Shown: positions 23,903-32,266, counted from the stretch's first letter. The stretch: DNA of 64,000 bases from Streptomyces sp. DH41 (GCF_029813785.1 NZ_JARVKY010000034.1:1-64000), one strand, 5' to 3'. Notes: a model not told the origin generated them from the sequence alone. Translations and numbers: made by a program.

Positions 23903-24199
23903 ATGGCTGAAGAGCGTCAGTGGCGGCCCGACCCAGCGAGTCACGTGTACGTGTACCTACAGGTCGTGCACCGCATCACCGAGCAGATTCAGGCGGGGCG
24001 GCTTCCAGTCGGCGCACGCCTTCCTGGCGAGCGCGACCTCGCGGAGGAGTACGGCGTGGCCGTCAACACCGTCCGCCGCGCCATCCGAGAACTGCGCGAT
24101 CAGGGATTGCTCATCACCGTCCCTGTGAAGGGAACCTTCGTGAGCGCGAAGGAGCCCTCCTCGAACGCTCCCGCCAACGAGGACAAACCCACCGGCTGA
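23903..24199 (+). CDS. Small GntR-family regulator (HTH only, YtrA-like)
   Basis: 98 residues. The winged helix-turn-helix spans about 15-85 (YLQVVHRITEQIQAGRLPVG, GERDLAEEYGVAVNTVRRAI, then RDQGLLITVPVKGTFVS). Beyond it there is only a 12-residue disordered tail, so there is no effector-binding domain. Short GntR proteins of this type usually repress an adjacent divergent operon; the two small genes on the minus strand are the obvious targets. ATG 23903 is close to a GTTCGGGT sequence without a strong Shine-Dalgarno motif. Confidence 0.85.
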   Translation: MAEERQWRPDPASHVYVYLQVVHRITEQIQAGRLPVGARLPGERDLAEEYGVAVNTVRRAIRELRDQGLLITVPVKGTFVSAKEPSSNAPANEDKPTG

Positions 24200-24229
24200 C
24201 GCCGCCACCAGCGGGGTACCCGCCCCCGC

Positions 24230-24886
24230 ATGAGCTCCGAACCCGGGCCGTTGCTCGCCCTGGATCTCACCGGCACGTTCGCGTTCGGGCTGAACGGGGC
24301 GCTGACGGCGGTGCGTGCCGCGCGGCTGGACGTGGTCGGTGTGGTCGTGCTCGGGATGATCACCGCACTGGGCGGCGGCTTCATCCGCGACGTCCTCATC
24401 GACTCGCTGCCGCCCGCCACGCTCCTGGACTGGCGGTACTACACGCTCGCCGCCGCCGGTGGGCTGATCGCCTTCGCCCTCAGCAGGCACCTGCGCCGGC
24501 TGGAACCGGCCATCACCGTGCTCGACGCGGTCGGACTCAGCACCTTCGCGGTCATCGGCGCGACCAAGGCGCTGGACGCCGGGCTGGGCGTCGCGCCCGC
24601 GATGCTGCTGGGGGTGGTCACCGCGGTGGGCGGGGGAACGATCCGCGACACGCTGGTGCGCCGGATCCCGACGGTGCTGCGCAGCGATCTGTACGCCATC
24701 CCCGCATTGGTGGGCGCGGCGCTCACCGTCGCCGCCGTCGAGACGGGCCTCTACGGTCTCCCGGCCGCGCTGGGAGCGGCGACGGTCTGCTTCCTGATCC
24801 GCGTGGTCGGCCTCCGCCTCCGCCTCCACGCGCCCGAACCACCCGAGACCCGTTCGTCCGGTGGCCGAAAACGGGGCCGTGAGTAG
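24230..24886 (+). CDS. Trimeric intracellular cation (TRIC/UPF0126) channel family protein
   Basis: A 218-residue membrane protein with seven hydrophobic helices in two related halves. Each half has the glycine-rich signature of the family: first GMITALGGGFIRDVL (about 40-54), second VVTAVGGGTIRDTLVRRIP (about 126-144). Bacterial TRIC homologues form homotrimeric K+-permeable channels. The C-terminus is Arg-rich and cytosolic. The gene lies 30 bases after gntR and 21 bases before the amidohydrolase gene on the same strand, so the three may share a transcript. Confidence 0.88.
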   Translation: MSSEPGPLLALDLTGTFAFGLNGALTAVRAARLDVVGVVVLGMITALGGGFIRDVLIDSLPPATLLDWRYYTLAAAGGLIAFALSRHLRRLEPAITVLDAVGLSTFAVIGATKALDAGLGVAPAMLLGVVTAVGGGTIRDTLVRRIPTVLRSDLYAIPALVGAALTVAAVETGLYGLPAALGAATVCFLIRVVGLRLRLHAPEPPETRSSGGRKRGRE

Positions 24887-24907
24887 TCTCGAAAACATGG
24901 AGCTGCG

Positions 24908-26164
24908 ATGACCGACACCGCCCGGACCGTCCTGTCCGGCCTGGACGACATCCGTTCCGACCTGGAGGACCTCTACCGGGACCTGCACCGGCACCCCGAA
25001 CTCGGCCTGCGGGAGCACCGTACGGCGAAGAAGGCGGCGGACGCCCTGCGGGACTCCGGTTACGACGTCACCGAGGGCGTCGGCGGCACGGGCGTGATCG
25101 GGGTCCTCGCGAACGGGGACGGCCCGGTCGTCATGGTCCGGGCGGACATGGACGCCCTCCCCGTACGCGAACGGACCGGCCTCCCGTACGCCTCCACCGC
25201 CACGGTGACCGACGAGGACGGCGGCGAGCAGCCCGTCATGCACGCCTGCGGCCACGACGTGCACGTGACCTGCCTGATCGGCGGCGCACGCCTGATGGCC
25301 CAGCACCGGGACGCCTGGCGAGGCACCTTCGTGGCACTCTTCCAGCCCTCGGAGGAGAACGGCGACGGTGCCGACGCCATGATCACCGACGGTCTCATCG
25401 AGAAGGCGCCGCGTCCCGACGTCGTACTCGCCCAGCACGTCCTGCCCTACCCCGCCGGCTACGTCGGCACCCGCCCCGGGTCCTTCCTGTCCGCCGCGGA
25501 CAGCCTGCGCGTCACCGTGCACGGGCGGGGCGCGCACGGTTCCGCGCCCCAGGCCTCGGTCGACCCCGTGGTGATCGCCGCCATGATCGTCGTACGCCTG
25601 CAGACCATCGTCTCCCGGGAACTGGCCGCCACCACCCCCGCCGTGGTGACGGTGGGCAGCATCCGCGCCGGCAGCGGCCCCAACGTCATCCCCGACCGGG
25701 CCGTCATCGAGCTCAACGTCCGCACCTACGACGACGCCACGCGCACCCAGGTCCTGGACGCGATCGAACGGATCGTCCAAGCCGAGTGCGAGGCGTCCCG
25801 CTCCCCCGAGGAGCCCGGATTCGAGCGGATCTCGTCCTTCCCGCCCACCGTCAACGACGAGGAGCCGACCCGGCGCGTCGCGGACGCCTTCGCCGCGTAC
25901 TTCGGCGACGACGCCCACACCGTCGAGTTGCAGACCGCCAGCGAGGACATGAGCGAGATTCCCCAGGCTTTCGGGGTGCCGTTCACGTACTGGATGATCG
26001 GCGGCACCGACCCCGAGCGCTATGCCGAGGCGGCGAAGAAGGGGACCGTCGCCCAGGACATCCCGGTCAACCACAGCGCCGCCTTCGCCCCCGTCGTCCA
26101 GCCGACCCTGGACACCGGCATCAGCGCGGTGACGGTGGCCGCCCTCGCCTGGCTCGGCGCCTGA
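24908..26164 (+). CDS. M20-family amidohydrolase (HipO/AbgB-like)
   Basis: A 418-residue zinc or manganese amidase. Metal-binding motifs are RADMDALPV (about 78-86), HACGHDVHV (about 113-121), EENGDGADAM (about 150), the dimerisation-domain HGRGAHGSAPQ (about 210) and C-terminal NHSAAFAP (about 390). The family cleaves N-acyl or N-carbamoyl amino acids (hippurate, indole-acetyl amino acids, aminoacyl-benzoyl glutamate). The substrate cannot be assigned. ATG 24908 has GGAG upstream. Possibly co-transcribed with the upstream TRIC gene. Confidence 0.9.
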   Translation: MTDTARTVLSGLDDIRSDLEDLYRDLHRHPELGLREHRTAKKAADALRDSGYDVTEGVGGTGVIGVLANGDGPVVMVRADMDALPVRERTGLPYASTATVTDEDGGEQPVMHACGHDVHVTCLIGGARLMAQHRDAWRGTFVALFQPSEENGDGADAMITDGLIEKAPRPDVVLAQHVLPYPAGYVGTRPGSFLSAADSLRVTVHGRGAHGSAPQASVDPVVIAAMIVVRLQTIVSRELAATTPAVVTVGSIRAGSGPNVIPDRAVIELNVRTYDDATRTQVLDAIERIVQAECEASRSPEEPGFERISSFPPTVNDEEPTRRVADAFAAYFGDDAHTVELQTASEDMSEIPQAFGVPFTYWMIGGTDPERYAEAAKKGTVAQDIPVNHSAAFAPVVQPTLDTGISAVTVAALAWLGA

Positions 26165-26317
26165 TACGCACAGGAGCCCGGCAACAAATCCGGGACTTCG
26201 TCGCCCACTGCACGGCCCTCGCCTGCGGGTAAGGTGCTTCGGCATGAACCCAACACCGCCCGACGTACGCCGGGTTGGCCTCCGCGACGCCACTCGCGCG
26301 TCGGCACAGGGCCGCCG

Positions 26318-26665
26318 GTGAACACCCCCCGCTGGGTCACCCCGCGCCGCCTCGGCGCCGCCGCCGCGGTCTACGGTGTGTTCGTCGCGGGCTGGTACCT
26401 GGGGCAGCCCGTCACCCCCGAGTGCCACGTCGATCAGGCTGCCCTCGACCGGATCGCCGAAGAACACGAAGAAGAACAGGCAGTCGAGCCGCCCCCGGCC
26501 CCGTCCCCCACTCCTTCGGCGACGGCGTTCCCGACCTACGGCACGCTTGAGGACGACGCCCGCTCCAGTATGTCCCTGACGTTCACGACCTACGCCGTCG
26601 CCTGCACCAACGACACGAGCGAACGCCCCCGCCTCGGAGCGTGGTTGGAGGGCCGCCTGCAGTAG
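26318..26665 (+). CDS. Small membrane-anchored secreted protein, paralogue A
   Basis: 115 residues. The N-terminus VTPRRLGAAAAVYGVFVAGW, followed by YLGQPV, is a signal anchor. It precedes a Glu-rich and then Pro/Thr/Ser-rich linker (EEHEEEQAVEPPPAPSPTPS) and a C-terminal part with one Cys (AVACTNDTSERPRLGAWLEG). It is clearly related to the next gene through the shared pattern TP/TVRR-x-GA-x(6)-Y-x-VF-x-AGW-x-LGQPV and the terminal C-x(6-8)-R-x-R-L-x-AW. GTG 26318 is chosen because the anchor begins there; an ATG upstream at 26234 is in frame but adds a poor leader. Function unknown. Confidence 0.6.
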   Translation: MNTPRWVTPRRLGAAAAVYGVFVAGWYLGQPVTPECHVDQAALDRIAEEHEEEQAVEPPPAPSPTPSATAFPTYGTLEDDARSSMSLTFTTYAVACTNDTSERPRLGAWLEGRLQ

Positions 26666-26685
26666 CGTCGTGCGACACTCCCCGG

Positions 26686-27084
26686 GTGCCTGCCTGGATA
26701 ACCGTGCGCCGCGTCGGCGCCGTCACCACTCTGTACGCCGTGTTCCTGGCCGGGTGGTGGCTGGGGCAGCCCGTGCGCTCCGACGGCTGCCTCGAAGACC
26801 GGCGGCTCACCGCCGGGGCGAACGGTCATCGCACTCCGGTGGAGCCGGCCGACCCCGGCCGGTACCTCGAGAACATCGACGTCGACCTCGACCTCGACCT
26901 CGGTCTTCTCGACTGGGCCGACGACATGGACGGTCGCCGCGACGGCGAGTACGGCCCGAGCGACTACGGGTACGACCTGCGGGGCGGGTCCGAGGGGCAC
27001 GTCACATCCGGCCCTGCCTACGTTCCTTGCTCCTACAAGAAGCGCGCCCGTCTGCTCGCGTGGATCAACGGCGACTGGGGCTGA
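26686..27084 (+). CDS. Small membrane-anchored secreted protein, paralogue B
   Basis: 132 residues. It has the same anchor as the preceding gene (ITVRRVGAVTTLYAVFLAGW, then WLGQPV), then a strongly acidic segment (ENIDVDLDLDLGLLDWADDM), a Tyr/Gly part and the shared C-terminal VPCSYKKRARLLAWINGDW. GTG 26686 lies 20 bases after the stop of paralogue A, so they form an operon. No named family is recognised. The acidic Asp-Leu alternation could bind cations outside the cell, but that is only a guess. Confidence 0.6.
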   Translation: MPAWITVRRVGAVTTLYAVFLAGWWLGQPVRSDGCLEDRRLTAGANGHRTPVEPADPGRYLENIDVDLDLDLGLLDWADDMDGRRDGEYGPSDYGYDLRGGSEGHVTSGPAYVPCSYKKRARLLAWINGDWG

Positions 27085-27164
27085 TTGAGCGGGCGTCCGA
27101 GCCAGCCGGAGCCGGCCCGGACGCCGTAGCAGGCCAGAGGGCATATCGCCCGCCTGCTGTTCCG

Positions 27165-27237
27165 TAGGCCCTGTGGGACTCGAACCCACAACCAATGGAT
27201 TAAAAGTCCACTGCTCTGCCAATTGAGCTAAGGGCCC
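27165..27237 (-). tRNA. tRNA-Lys (TTT)
   Basis: 73 bases with a complete cloverleaf. The anticodon loop is CTTTTAA (TTT), the T-arm GTGGG TTCGAGT CCCAC and the acceptor GGGCCCT/AGGGCCT with a G1-U72 wobble pair. CCA is not encoded. A TATGCT element lies about 27 bases upstream on the minus strand. Confidence 0.95.
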
Positions 27238-27345
27238 GGGGCGTGTTGCGTGATGTTGCCATACCGAGCATAGCCCGACGCGGGCGGGACGCCGATCGGG
27301 TATCGGGGTCCCGGCCGTGTCGGGTCGGCTCCGTGGGCGGCGCGG

Positions 27346-28881
27346 CTACGGATCCACCGGCTCGGGGGCGTTCACGCGGGCCTCCGTGCGGGCGCGGGTG
27401 CGTTCGTGGTCGGGGTTGAGGAACCAGTGGCGGGCCGAGGCCAGCCACCAGGTCGCGGCGAAGCCGAGGACGACCAGGACGGCGATCGGCGCGTAGTTGA
27501 AGGTCTCCCAGGTGACCGGGGAGACCTGGGGCAGCATGAACAGGACCGTGATGACGCCGACCCACGTCACCGCCACCACACCCACCACCTGCGACCAGCG
27601 GCCCAGGTGCCAGGGCCCGCGTTCGAAGGCGGCCCCCTTGCGGACGCGCAGGAGCGTCGGGATGACGTAGGCGATGTAGAGGCCGATGACGGCGATGGAC
27701 GTCACCGCCGCGTACGCCGTGACGTTGATCAGGTAGGGCAGGCCGAGGACCAGGGCGGACAGTGCGGCCAGCCAGACCGCCGCGACCGGCGTGCGGGTGC
27801 GCGGGTTCACCGAGTGCCAGATGTGGGAGTAGGGCAGCGCGCCGTCGCGGGAGAAGGCGTAGATCATGCGGCTGTTGGCCGTCACCGACGCCATCCCGCA
27901 GAACAGCTGCGCCCCGATGATGACGAGGAGGAGGAGCTTGCCCGCGGTCGCGCCGAGCGCGTCGAGCAGGATCTGGGCCGGCGGCGCGCCGGTCGGGGAC
28001 GTGAGGGCGCCCTCGTAGGACTGGATGGCGAAGGTGAAGCCGAGGAGGAGGACGAAGCCGGCGATCCAGGAGGTCCAGATGGAGCGGACGATGCCCTTGG
28101 GGCCGGCCGTGGACGCGTCGTGCGTCTCCTCCGTCATGTGGGCGGAGGCGTCGTACCCGGTGAACGTGTACTGGGCCATCAGGAGACCGATGAGGACCAC
28201 GTACACGCCGCTGCCCCAGCCGGTGTTGTTGACGAACTCGCCGAACACGAAGGACGCCGACTGGTGCTGGTCGGGGGCGAAGGTCAGCGCGCCGACGACG
28301 ACCGCGACGCCGACGACGTGCCACCAGACGCTGATGCTGTTGAGGAGACCGACGATGCGGACGCCGAAGGTGTTCAGCAGGCCGTGGAGGACGAGGATCG
28401 CGGCGAAGAGGAGGATCGTGCGGCCGGGGGTGACCTCGAAGTCGAACTGGAGGTTCAGGTAGGCGCCCAGGAAGGACGCCGCGCCGAAGTCGATGCCGGC
28501 GGTCACCGCGACCTGGCCCAGCACGTTGAACCAGCCCGTGAACCACGCCCAGGCGGCCGCCGTACGGGGCGGCGCGAGGCGGTGCGCCCAGAAGTACAGG
28601 CCCGCCGACGTCGGGTACGCCGAGCAGATCTCGGCCATCGCCAGGCCCACGAAGAGGGTCATCAGGCCGACCGCGACCCAGCCCCACGTGATCACGGCGG
28701 GGCCGCCCGTGTTCATGCCGAACAGGTAGAGGGTCATGCAGCCGGAGAGGACCGAGATGATGGTGAAGGAGACCGCGTAGTTGGAGAACGCCGACATGCG
28801 GCGGGCCAGAACCTGGGTGTAGCCGAGCTGGGCCAGCCGTTCCTCGTCAGACAGCCCACTTGCCTTGGCGTCATCTGTCAT
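27346..28881 (-). CDS. APC-family amino acid / amine permease
   Basis: A 511-residue transporter with about 12 membrane helices. The N-terminus LAQLGYTQVLARRMSAFSNY and the unwound helix 1 region (AVSFTIISVLSGCMTLYLFG) are typical of the APC amino acid/choline/GABA group (BAT1/GabP-like). ICSAYPTSAGLYFWAHRLAP and the helix 6 region YTFTGYDASAHMTEETHDAS are further signatures. It imports amino acids or polyamines by H+ symport; the specific substrate is not readable. It ends upstream of tRNA-Lys, and nothing suggests an operon. Confidence 0.9.
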   Translation of the reverse strand: MTDDAKASGLSDEERLAQLGYTQVLARRMSAFSNYAVSFTIISVLSGCMTLYLFGMNTGGPAVITWGWVAVGLMTLFVGLAMAEICSAYPTSAGLYFWAHRLAPPRTAAAWAWFTGWFNVLGQVAVTAGIDFGAASFLGAYLNLQFDFEVTPGRTILLFAAILVLHGLLNTFGVRIVGLLNSISVWWHVVGVAVVVGALTFAPDQHQSASFVFGEFVNNTGWGSGVYVVLIGLLMAQYTFTGYDASAHMTEETHDASTAGPKGIVRSIWTSWIAGFVLLLGFTFAIQSYEGALTSPTGAPPAQILLDALGATAGKLLLLVIIGAQLFCGMASVTANSRMIYAFSRDGALPYSHIWHSVNPRTRTPVAAVWLAALSALVLGLPYLINVTAYAAVTSIAVIGLYIAYVIPTLLRVRKGAAFERGPWHLGRWSQVVGVVAVTWVGVITVLFMLPQVSPVTWETFNYAPIAVLVVLGFAATWWLASARHWFLNPDHERTRARTEARVNAPEPVDP

Positions 28882-28951
28882 GCCCCCAGCAATTCCCTTG
28901 CCGAGGGCGTGACATGCGTCACTCGGTGACCGAAAACAGCCCGGTGAAAAA

Positions 28952-28990
28952 GCGCCGTGGCCTCCACCCGGGGGGCGGAGGCCACGGCGC
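28952..28990 (-). terminator. Terminator of the DEAD-box helicase gene
   Basis: A perfect 14-bp stem GCGCCGTGGCCTCC / GGAGGCCACGGCGC with an 11-base loop, 53 bases past the helicase stop on the minus strand, followed in that direction by a TTTTTC run. Confidence 0.85.
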
Positions 28991-28998
28991 TCTGTTCA

Positions 28999-29038
28999 GA
29001 CGTTCTGACGTTCTGACGTTCTGACGTTCTGACGTTCT
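28999..29038. repeat. Five tandem copies of GACGTTCT
   Basis: The 8-base unit GACGTTCT is repeated five times without mismatch between the helicase stop codon and its terminator, with a partial sixth copy (GACGTC). It lies in the 3' untranslated region. Confidence 0.9.
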
Positions 29039-29042
29039 GACG

Positions 29043-31313
29043 TCAGCCGTTGCGCTTCCAGCGCGGCTTGTCGTCACGGCGGCCGAAGGAGGAACCTCGG
29101 TGGTCGTCACGACGGCCGTTCGGGCGGTCGTGACCGCCGGAGCGGAAGCCGGGACGGTCGCCCTGGCGGTCACGGTTGAACGGACGGTCGCTGCCGGGAC
29201 GGTCGCCCTGGCGGTCACGGTTGAACGGACGGTCACTGCCGCGGTGCCCACCGCGGTCGCCGCCACGGTCGTTACGGTCGTCGCGACGGAAGCCGCCACG
29301 GTCACCACCGCGGTCGTCACGGCGGTCGAAGGAACGGCCACCGCGGTCGCCGCCACGGTCGTTACGGTCGTCGCGACGGAAGCCGCCACGGTCACCACCG
29401 CGGTCGTCACGACGCTCGAAGGAACGCCCGCCACGGTCGTCACGGCGGTCGAAGGAACGGCCACCACGGTCGCCGCCACGGTCGTTACGGTCGTCGCGAC
29501 GGAAGCCACCACGGTCACCACCGCGGTCGTCACGACGCTCGAACGAACGCCCGCCACGGTCGTCACGGCGGTCGAAGGAACGGCCACCACGGTCGCCGCC
29601 ACGGTCGTTACGGTCGTCACGGCGGAAGCCACCACGGTCACCACCGCGGTCGTCACGACGCTCGAACGAACGCCCGCCACGGTCGCCGCCACGGTCGCCC
29701 CGGTCGTAGGAGCGGTCGCGGTCGGCGTAACGGTCCCGGCCGTTGCCGCCGCTCCGCTCGGTCTTCTCCACGTCCCGCGCGCCCGGCTGCTCGGGCAGCG
29801 AGACCTCGGCCGGCGCCTCGGACGCGGCGGCGGCCACCTCGGCCAGCGCCGTCTCCGGGTCCTCACCGCGCTCCCGCGCGGCCCTGGCGACCAGCCGGTC
29901 GGCCTCCTCGCGCAGCTCGGTCGCGCGCCGCTGGGCCCGCTCCAGCTCCTTGTTGAGCTGGGCGACCTCGCGCTCGGCCTGCTGCGCCGCGTTGCCCGCG
30001 GACTCGGCCTGGACCTCGGTCATCGACCGGGCCCCGGTGATCTCGGCGACCTCCGGCTCGAAGGCCGCGCCGCCCTGGATGATGTGGCGCGTGGCGTCGA
30101 CGCCCGCGTCCTCCATCAGCCGGAAGATCTGACGCCGCTGGTGCGGCAGGGAGAGGGAGACGACCGTGCCGGTGCGGCCGGCGCGCGCCGTACGGCCCGC
30201 ACGGTGCAGGTAGTCCTTGTGGTCGCCGGCCGGGTCCACGTTCAGGACCAGGTCGATGCCGTCCACGTGGATACCGCGGGCGGCGACGTCGGTGGCGACC
30301 AGGACGTTGACGTACCCGTCCTTGAAGTCGGCCAGCGTGCGCGTACGCGCGCCCTGGGTCATGCCGCCGTGCAGCGCGTCGGCCTTCACACCCGAGTCGC
30401 ACAGCTGCTCGGCGACGCGGTCGGCGCCCAGCTGGGTGCGGACGAAGATGATGGTGCGGCCCTTGCGGGAGGCGATGGCCGCGGTGACCGGCGCCTTGTC
30501 CTTGGGCTTCACGACCATGATGTGGTGCGACATGGTCGTCACGGCGCCCTGGGCGGCGTCGACCTCGTGGCTGACCGGGTTGTTCAGGTACCGGTCGACG
30601 AGGGTCTTGATCTCGTTCTCCATGGTCGCGGAGAAGAGCATCCGCTGACCGCCCGCCGGCACCTGGTCGAGGAGCTCGGTGACCTCGGGCATGAAGCCCA
30701 GGTCGGACATCTGGTCGGCCTCGTCGAGAACGGCGATCTGCACGTTCTCCAGGGAGCAGGCGCCGCGCTTGATGATGTCGCGCAGCCGGCCCGGCGTGGC
30801 GACGAGCACGTCGACGCCGCGCTCCAGGGCGTAGATCTGGTTGCCCATGGAGGTGCCGCCACAGACGACCTTCATCTTCAGCCCGAGGACGTCCCCGTAC
30901 GGCTGCAGCGCGTCCGCGACCTGCATGGCCAGCTCACGGGTCGGCGTCAGGATGACGGCGCGCGGCTTGTGCTTCTCGGTGCGGCCGCCGGACAGCGTGG
31001 CCAGGGTGGGCAGACCGAAGGAGAGGGTCTTGCCGGAGCCGGTGCGGCCCCGGCCGAGGATGTCCTTGCCGGCCAGGGCGTCCGGGATGGTCGCGGCCTG
31101 GATCGGGAAGGGGCTGGTCACGCCGTTCTGCGCGAGCTTGCGCACGACGCCCTCGGGCAGTCCGAGACTGGCGAAGGTGACCTCGGGAGCGGTCTCGACG
31201 GCCTCGACGGCCTCCGTCCCGGCGTCCTCGACCGTCTCGACGATGTCGGGGGTGTCGGTGTTGGTGTCGTCGTTCTCGGACACGACGACGTGATCAGTAC
31301 TGATGATGGACAT
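29043..31313 (-). CDS. DEAD-box RNA helicase with long RGG/RDD repeat tail
   Basis: A 756-residue protein. The helicase core covers about 45-420 in order: Q-motif region (FASLGLPEGVVRKLAQNGVT), GRTGSGKT (motif I), PTRELAMQ (Ia), TPGRL, DEAD (DEADQMSDLGF), SAT, FVRTQLGAD, ATDVAARGI and HRAGRTARAGRTG. A coiled coil (about 450-510) follows. The last 240 residues are almost entirely Arg, Gly and Asp (units RDDRGGDRGG, RSFERR, RNDRGG), an RGG-box tail that binds RNA and can drive condensate formation. ATG 31313 gives MSIISTDHVVV; the frame is open further upstream but non-conserved. Likely roles are ribosome biogenesis or cold-stress RNA remodelling, inferred from RhlE/CsdA-type relatives. Confidence 0.92.
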   Translation of the reverse strand: MSIISTDHVVVSENDDTNTDTPDIVETVEDAGTEAVEAVETAPEVTFASLGLPEGVVRKLAQNGVTSPFPIQAATIPDALAGKDILGRGRTGSGKTLSFGLPTLATLSGGRTEKHKPRAVILTPTRELAMQVADALQPYGDVLGLKMKVVCGGTSMGNQIYALERGVDVLVATPGRLRDIIKRGACSLENVQIAVLDEADQMSDLGFMPEVTELLDQVPAGGQRMLFSATMENEIKTLVDRYLNNPVSHEVDAAQGAVTTMSHHIMVVKPKDKAPVTAAIASRKGRTIIFVRTQLGADRVAEQLCDSGVKADALHGGMTQGARTRTLADFKDGYVNVLVATDVAARGIHVDGIDLVLNVDPAGDHKDYLHRAGRTARAGRTGTVVSLSLPHQRRQIFRLMEDAGVDATRHIIQGGAAFEPEVAEITGARSMTEVQAESAGNAAQQAEREVAQLNKELERAQRRATELREEADRLVARAARERGEDPETALAEVAAAASEAPAEVSLPEQPGARDVEKTERSGGNGRDRYADRDRSYDRGDRGGDRGGRSFERRDDRGGDRGGFRRDDRNDRGGDRGGRSFDRRDDRGGRSFERRDDRGGDRGGFRRDDRNDRGGDRGGRSFDRRDDRGGRSFERRDDRGGDRGGFRRDDRNDRGGDRGGRSFDRRDDRGGDRGGFRRDDRNDRGGDRGGHRGSDRPFNRDRQGDRPGSDRPFNRDRQGDRPGFRSGGHDRPNGRRDDHRGSSFGRRDDKPRWKRNG
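29305..29680. repeat. Three 123-bp direct repeats inside the helicase gene
   Basis: The 41-residue unit starting RSFERRDDRGGDRGGFRR is encoded three times in a row with near-identical DNA (starts spaced 123 bases: about 29680, 29557 and 29434 on the minus strand). A shorter 45-bp duplication (SDRPFNRDRQGDRPG) lies at about 29145-29240. The repeats keep frame. Confidence 0.85.
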
Positions 31314-31702
31314 GCGAATGCGAAACCTTCCGGAGTCTCTCAGTCGGCACGCGCCCGTCAACTCCGTGAATCGCGATTCGCAATACGACCGCCTCGATGC
31401 GGTCCACCACGGCAAAGGAGAGTACGCGCCACACGGCGCGCTCTGCGGTGGCGCCGGGCAAATGGGATCAAACGATCTACCACCATACGCACCCCCCACC
31501 CTCGAAGGCAAACCGGACAGCACATGCCCAGGTCAGCCGGGCTTTCGACCATGCCGCCGCAGACGCGACCGGCCCCCGCACCGCGCTCGCACCGCACCCA
31601 CACCCGCCCTCGGCCCCCGCCTCCGCACCTCACCGCACCTCACCGCACCGCACCGCACCGCACCGCACCGCACCGCACCGCGCCGCGCCGCACCCGGCGG
31701 TC
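31314..31702. other. Intergenic region upstream of the helicase
   Basis: 389 bases holding the helicase promoter region and long 5' leader, then a pentanucleotide repeat block. The part nearest the helicase (31320-31420) includes GAATCGCGATTCGC, a palindromic core. No open reading frame here has a plausible coding signal. Confidence 0.4.
31626..31692. repeat. Pentanucleotide (ACCGC)n repeat tract
   Basis: CACCGCACCT twice, followed by at least nine uninterrupted 5-base units of ACCGC type and three GCCGC variants, directly downstream of the lipoprotein gene stop on the minus strand. Being a multiple of five, it would scramble any reading frame, so it is non-coding. Confidence 0.85.
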
Positions 31703-32266
31703 CTATACCGGCGCCCCGGCCTCGGGGGCCGGTTCCCGCTGCGCCAGCTGCGTCCCCGGAGGCTCGTGCGCCGACGAGGACGGCTCCGCCTCCGTCGGCT
31801 CCGGAGTCGGAGTGGCGGGCGGTTCCGGGGGCGGCGTCGGCTCCGGTTCGACCGTCCGGGTGGGCTCCGCGGGCGGCGTACGGGTGGGCGCCGGCTCGTC
31901 GTCCCCGCCCTTCCCCGGCGTCGTCCCGGCCGGGGCCGCGGGCGGCGTGGCCGAGGCGGACGCGCCCTTCCCCTTCCCGCCCTCGCCGGCCTCCTCGTCC
32001 TCGCCCTCGCGGTCGCGTTCGCCCTTCCTGTCCTTCTTCCCCTTGCCGCGTCCGCGCTTCTCGTCGGCCGCCGCCGCGCCGTGCCCGGCGGTCCCGCCCG
32101 ACACCGCTGGGCCGCCCCCGGGCACGTCGCCGCCCCGCTCCCCGGCGGAGTGCGACGGCTTGACGCCCCCACCGGACACGCCGTCGCCGACGCTCATGCA
32201 GCCGGCGGCAGCGGCGACGGCCACGGCCGTGGCGGCCAGACGGACGGGTACGTACAAGGGGCGCAC
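31703..32266 (-). CDS. Low-complexity lipoprotein
   Basis: 187 residues. The signal peptide MRPLYVPVRLAATAVAVAAA ends in a lipobox (AAAGC), so Cys22 or nearby is probably lipidated. The mature part is disordered: Gly/Ser-rich, then a Lys/Arg/Glu/Gly block (KRGRGKGKKDRKGERDREGE), then Pro/Thr/Glu repeats (PTPPPEPPATPTPEPTEAEP) to the end. No folded domain is seen. It may be an envelope spacer protein. It is transcribed in the direction of the helicase gene but is separated from it by the repeat tract. Confidence 0.65.
   Translation of the reverse strand: MRPLYVPVRLAATAVAVAAAAGCMSVGDGVSGGGVKPSHSAGERGGDVPGGGPAVSGGTAGHGAAAADEKRGRGKGKKDRKGERDREGEDEEAGEGGKGKGASASATPPAAPAGTTPGKGGDDEPAPTRTPPAEPTRTVEPEPTPPPEPPATPTPEPTEAEPSSSAHEPPGTQLAQREPAPEAGAPV

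Noticed and set aside
29305..29680. Regular 123-bp repeats considered as a CRISPR-like array
   Set aside because: The repeats are in frame, encode RGG units of the helicase tail, have no unique spacers, and no cas gene is present.
31626..31692. ACCGC repeats considered as replication iterons
   Set aside because: No rep gene or AT-rich unwinding region is adjacent; the tract is a simple pentanucleotide microsatellite.
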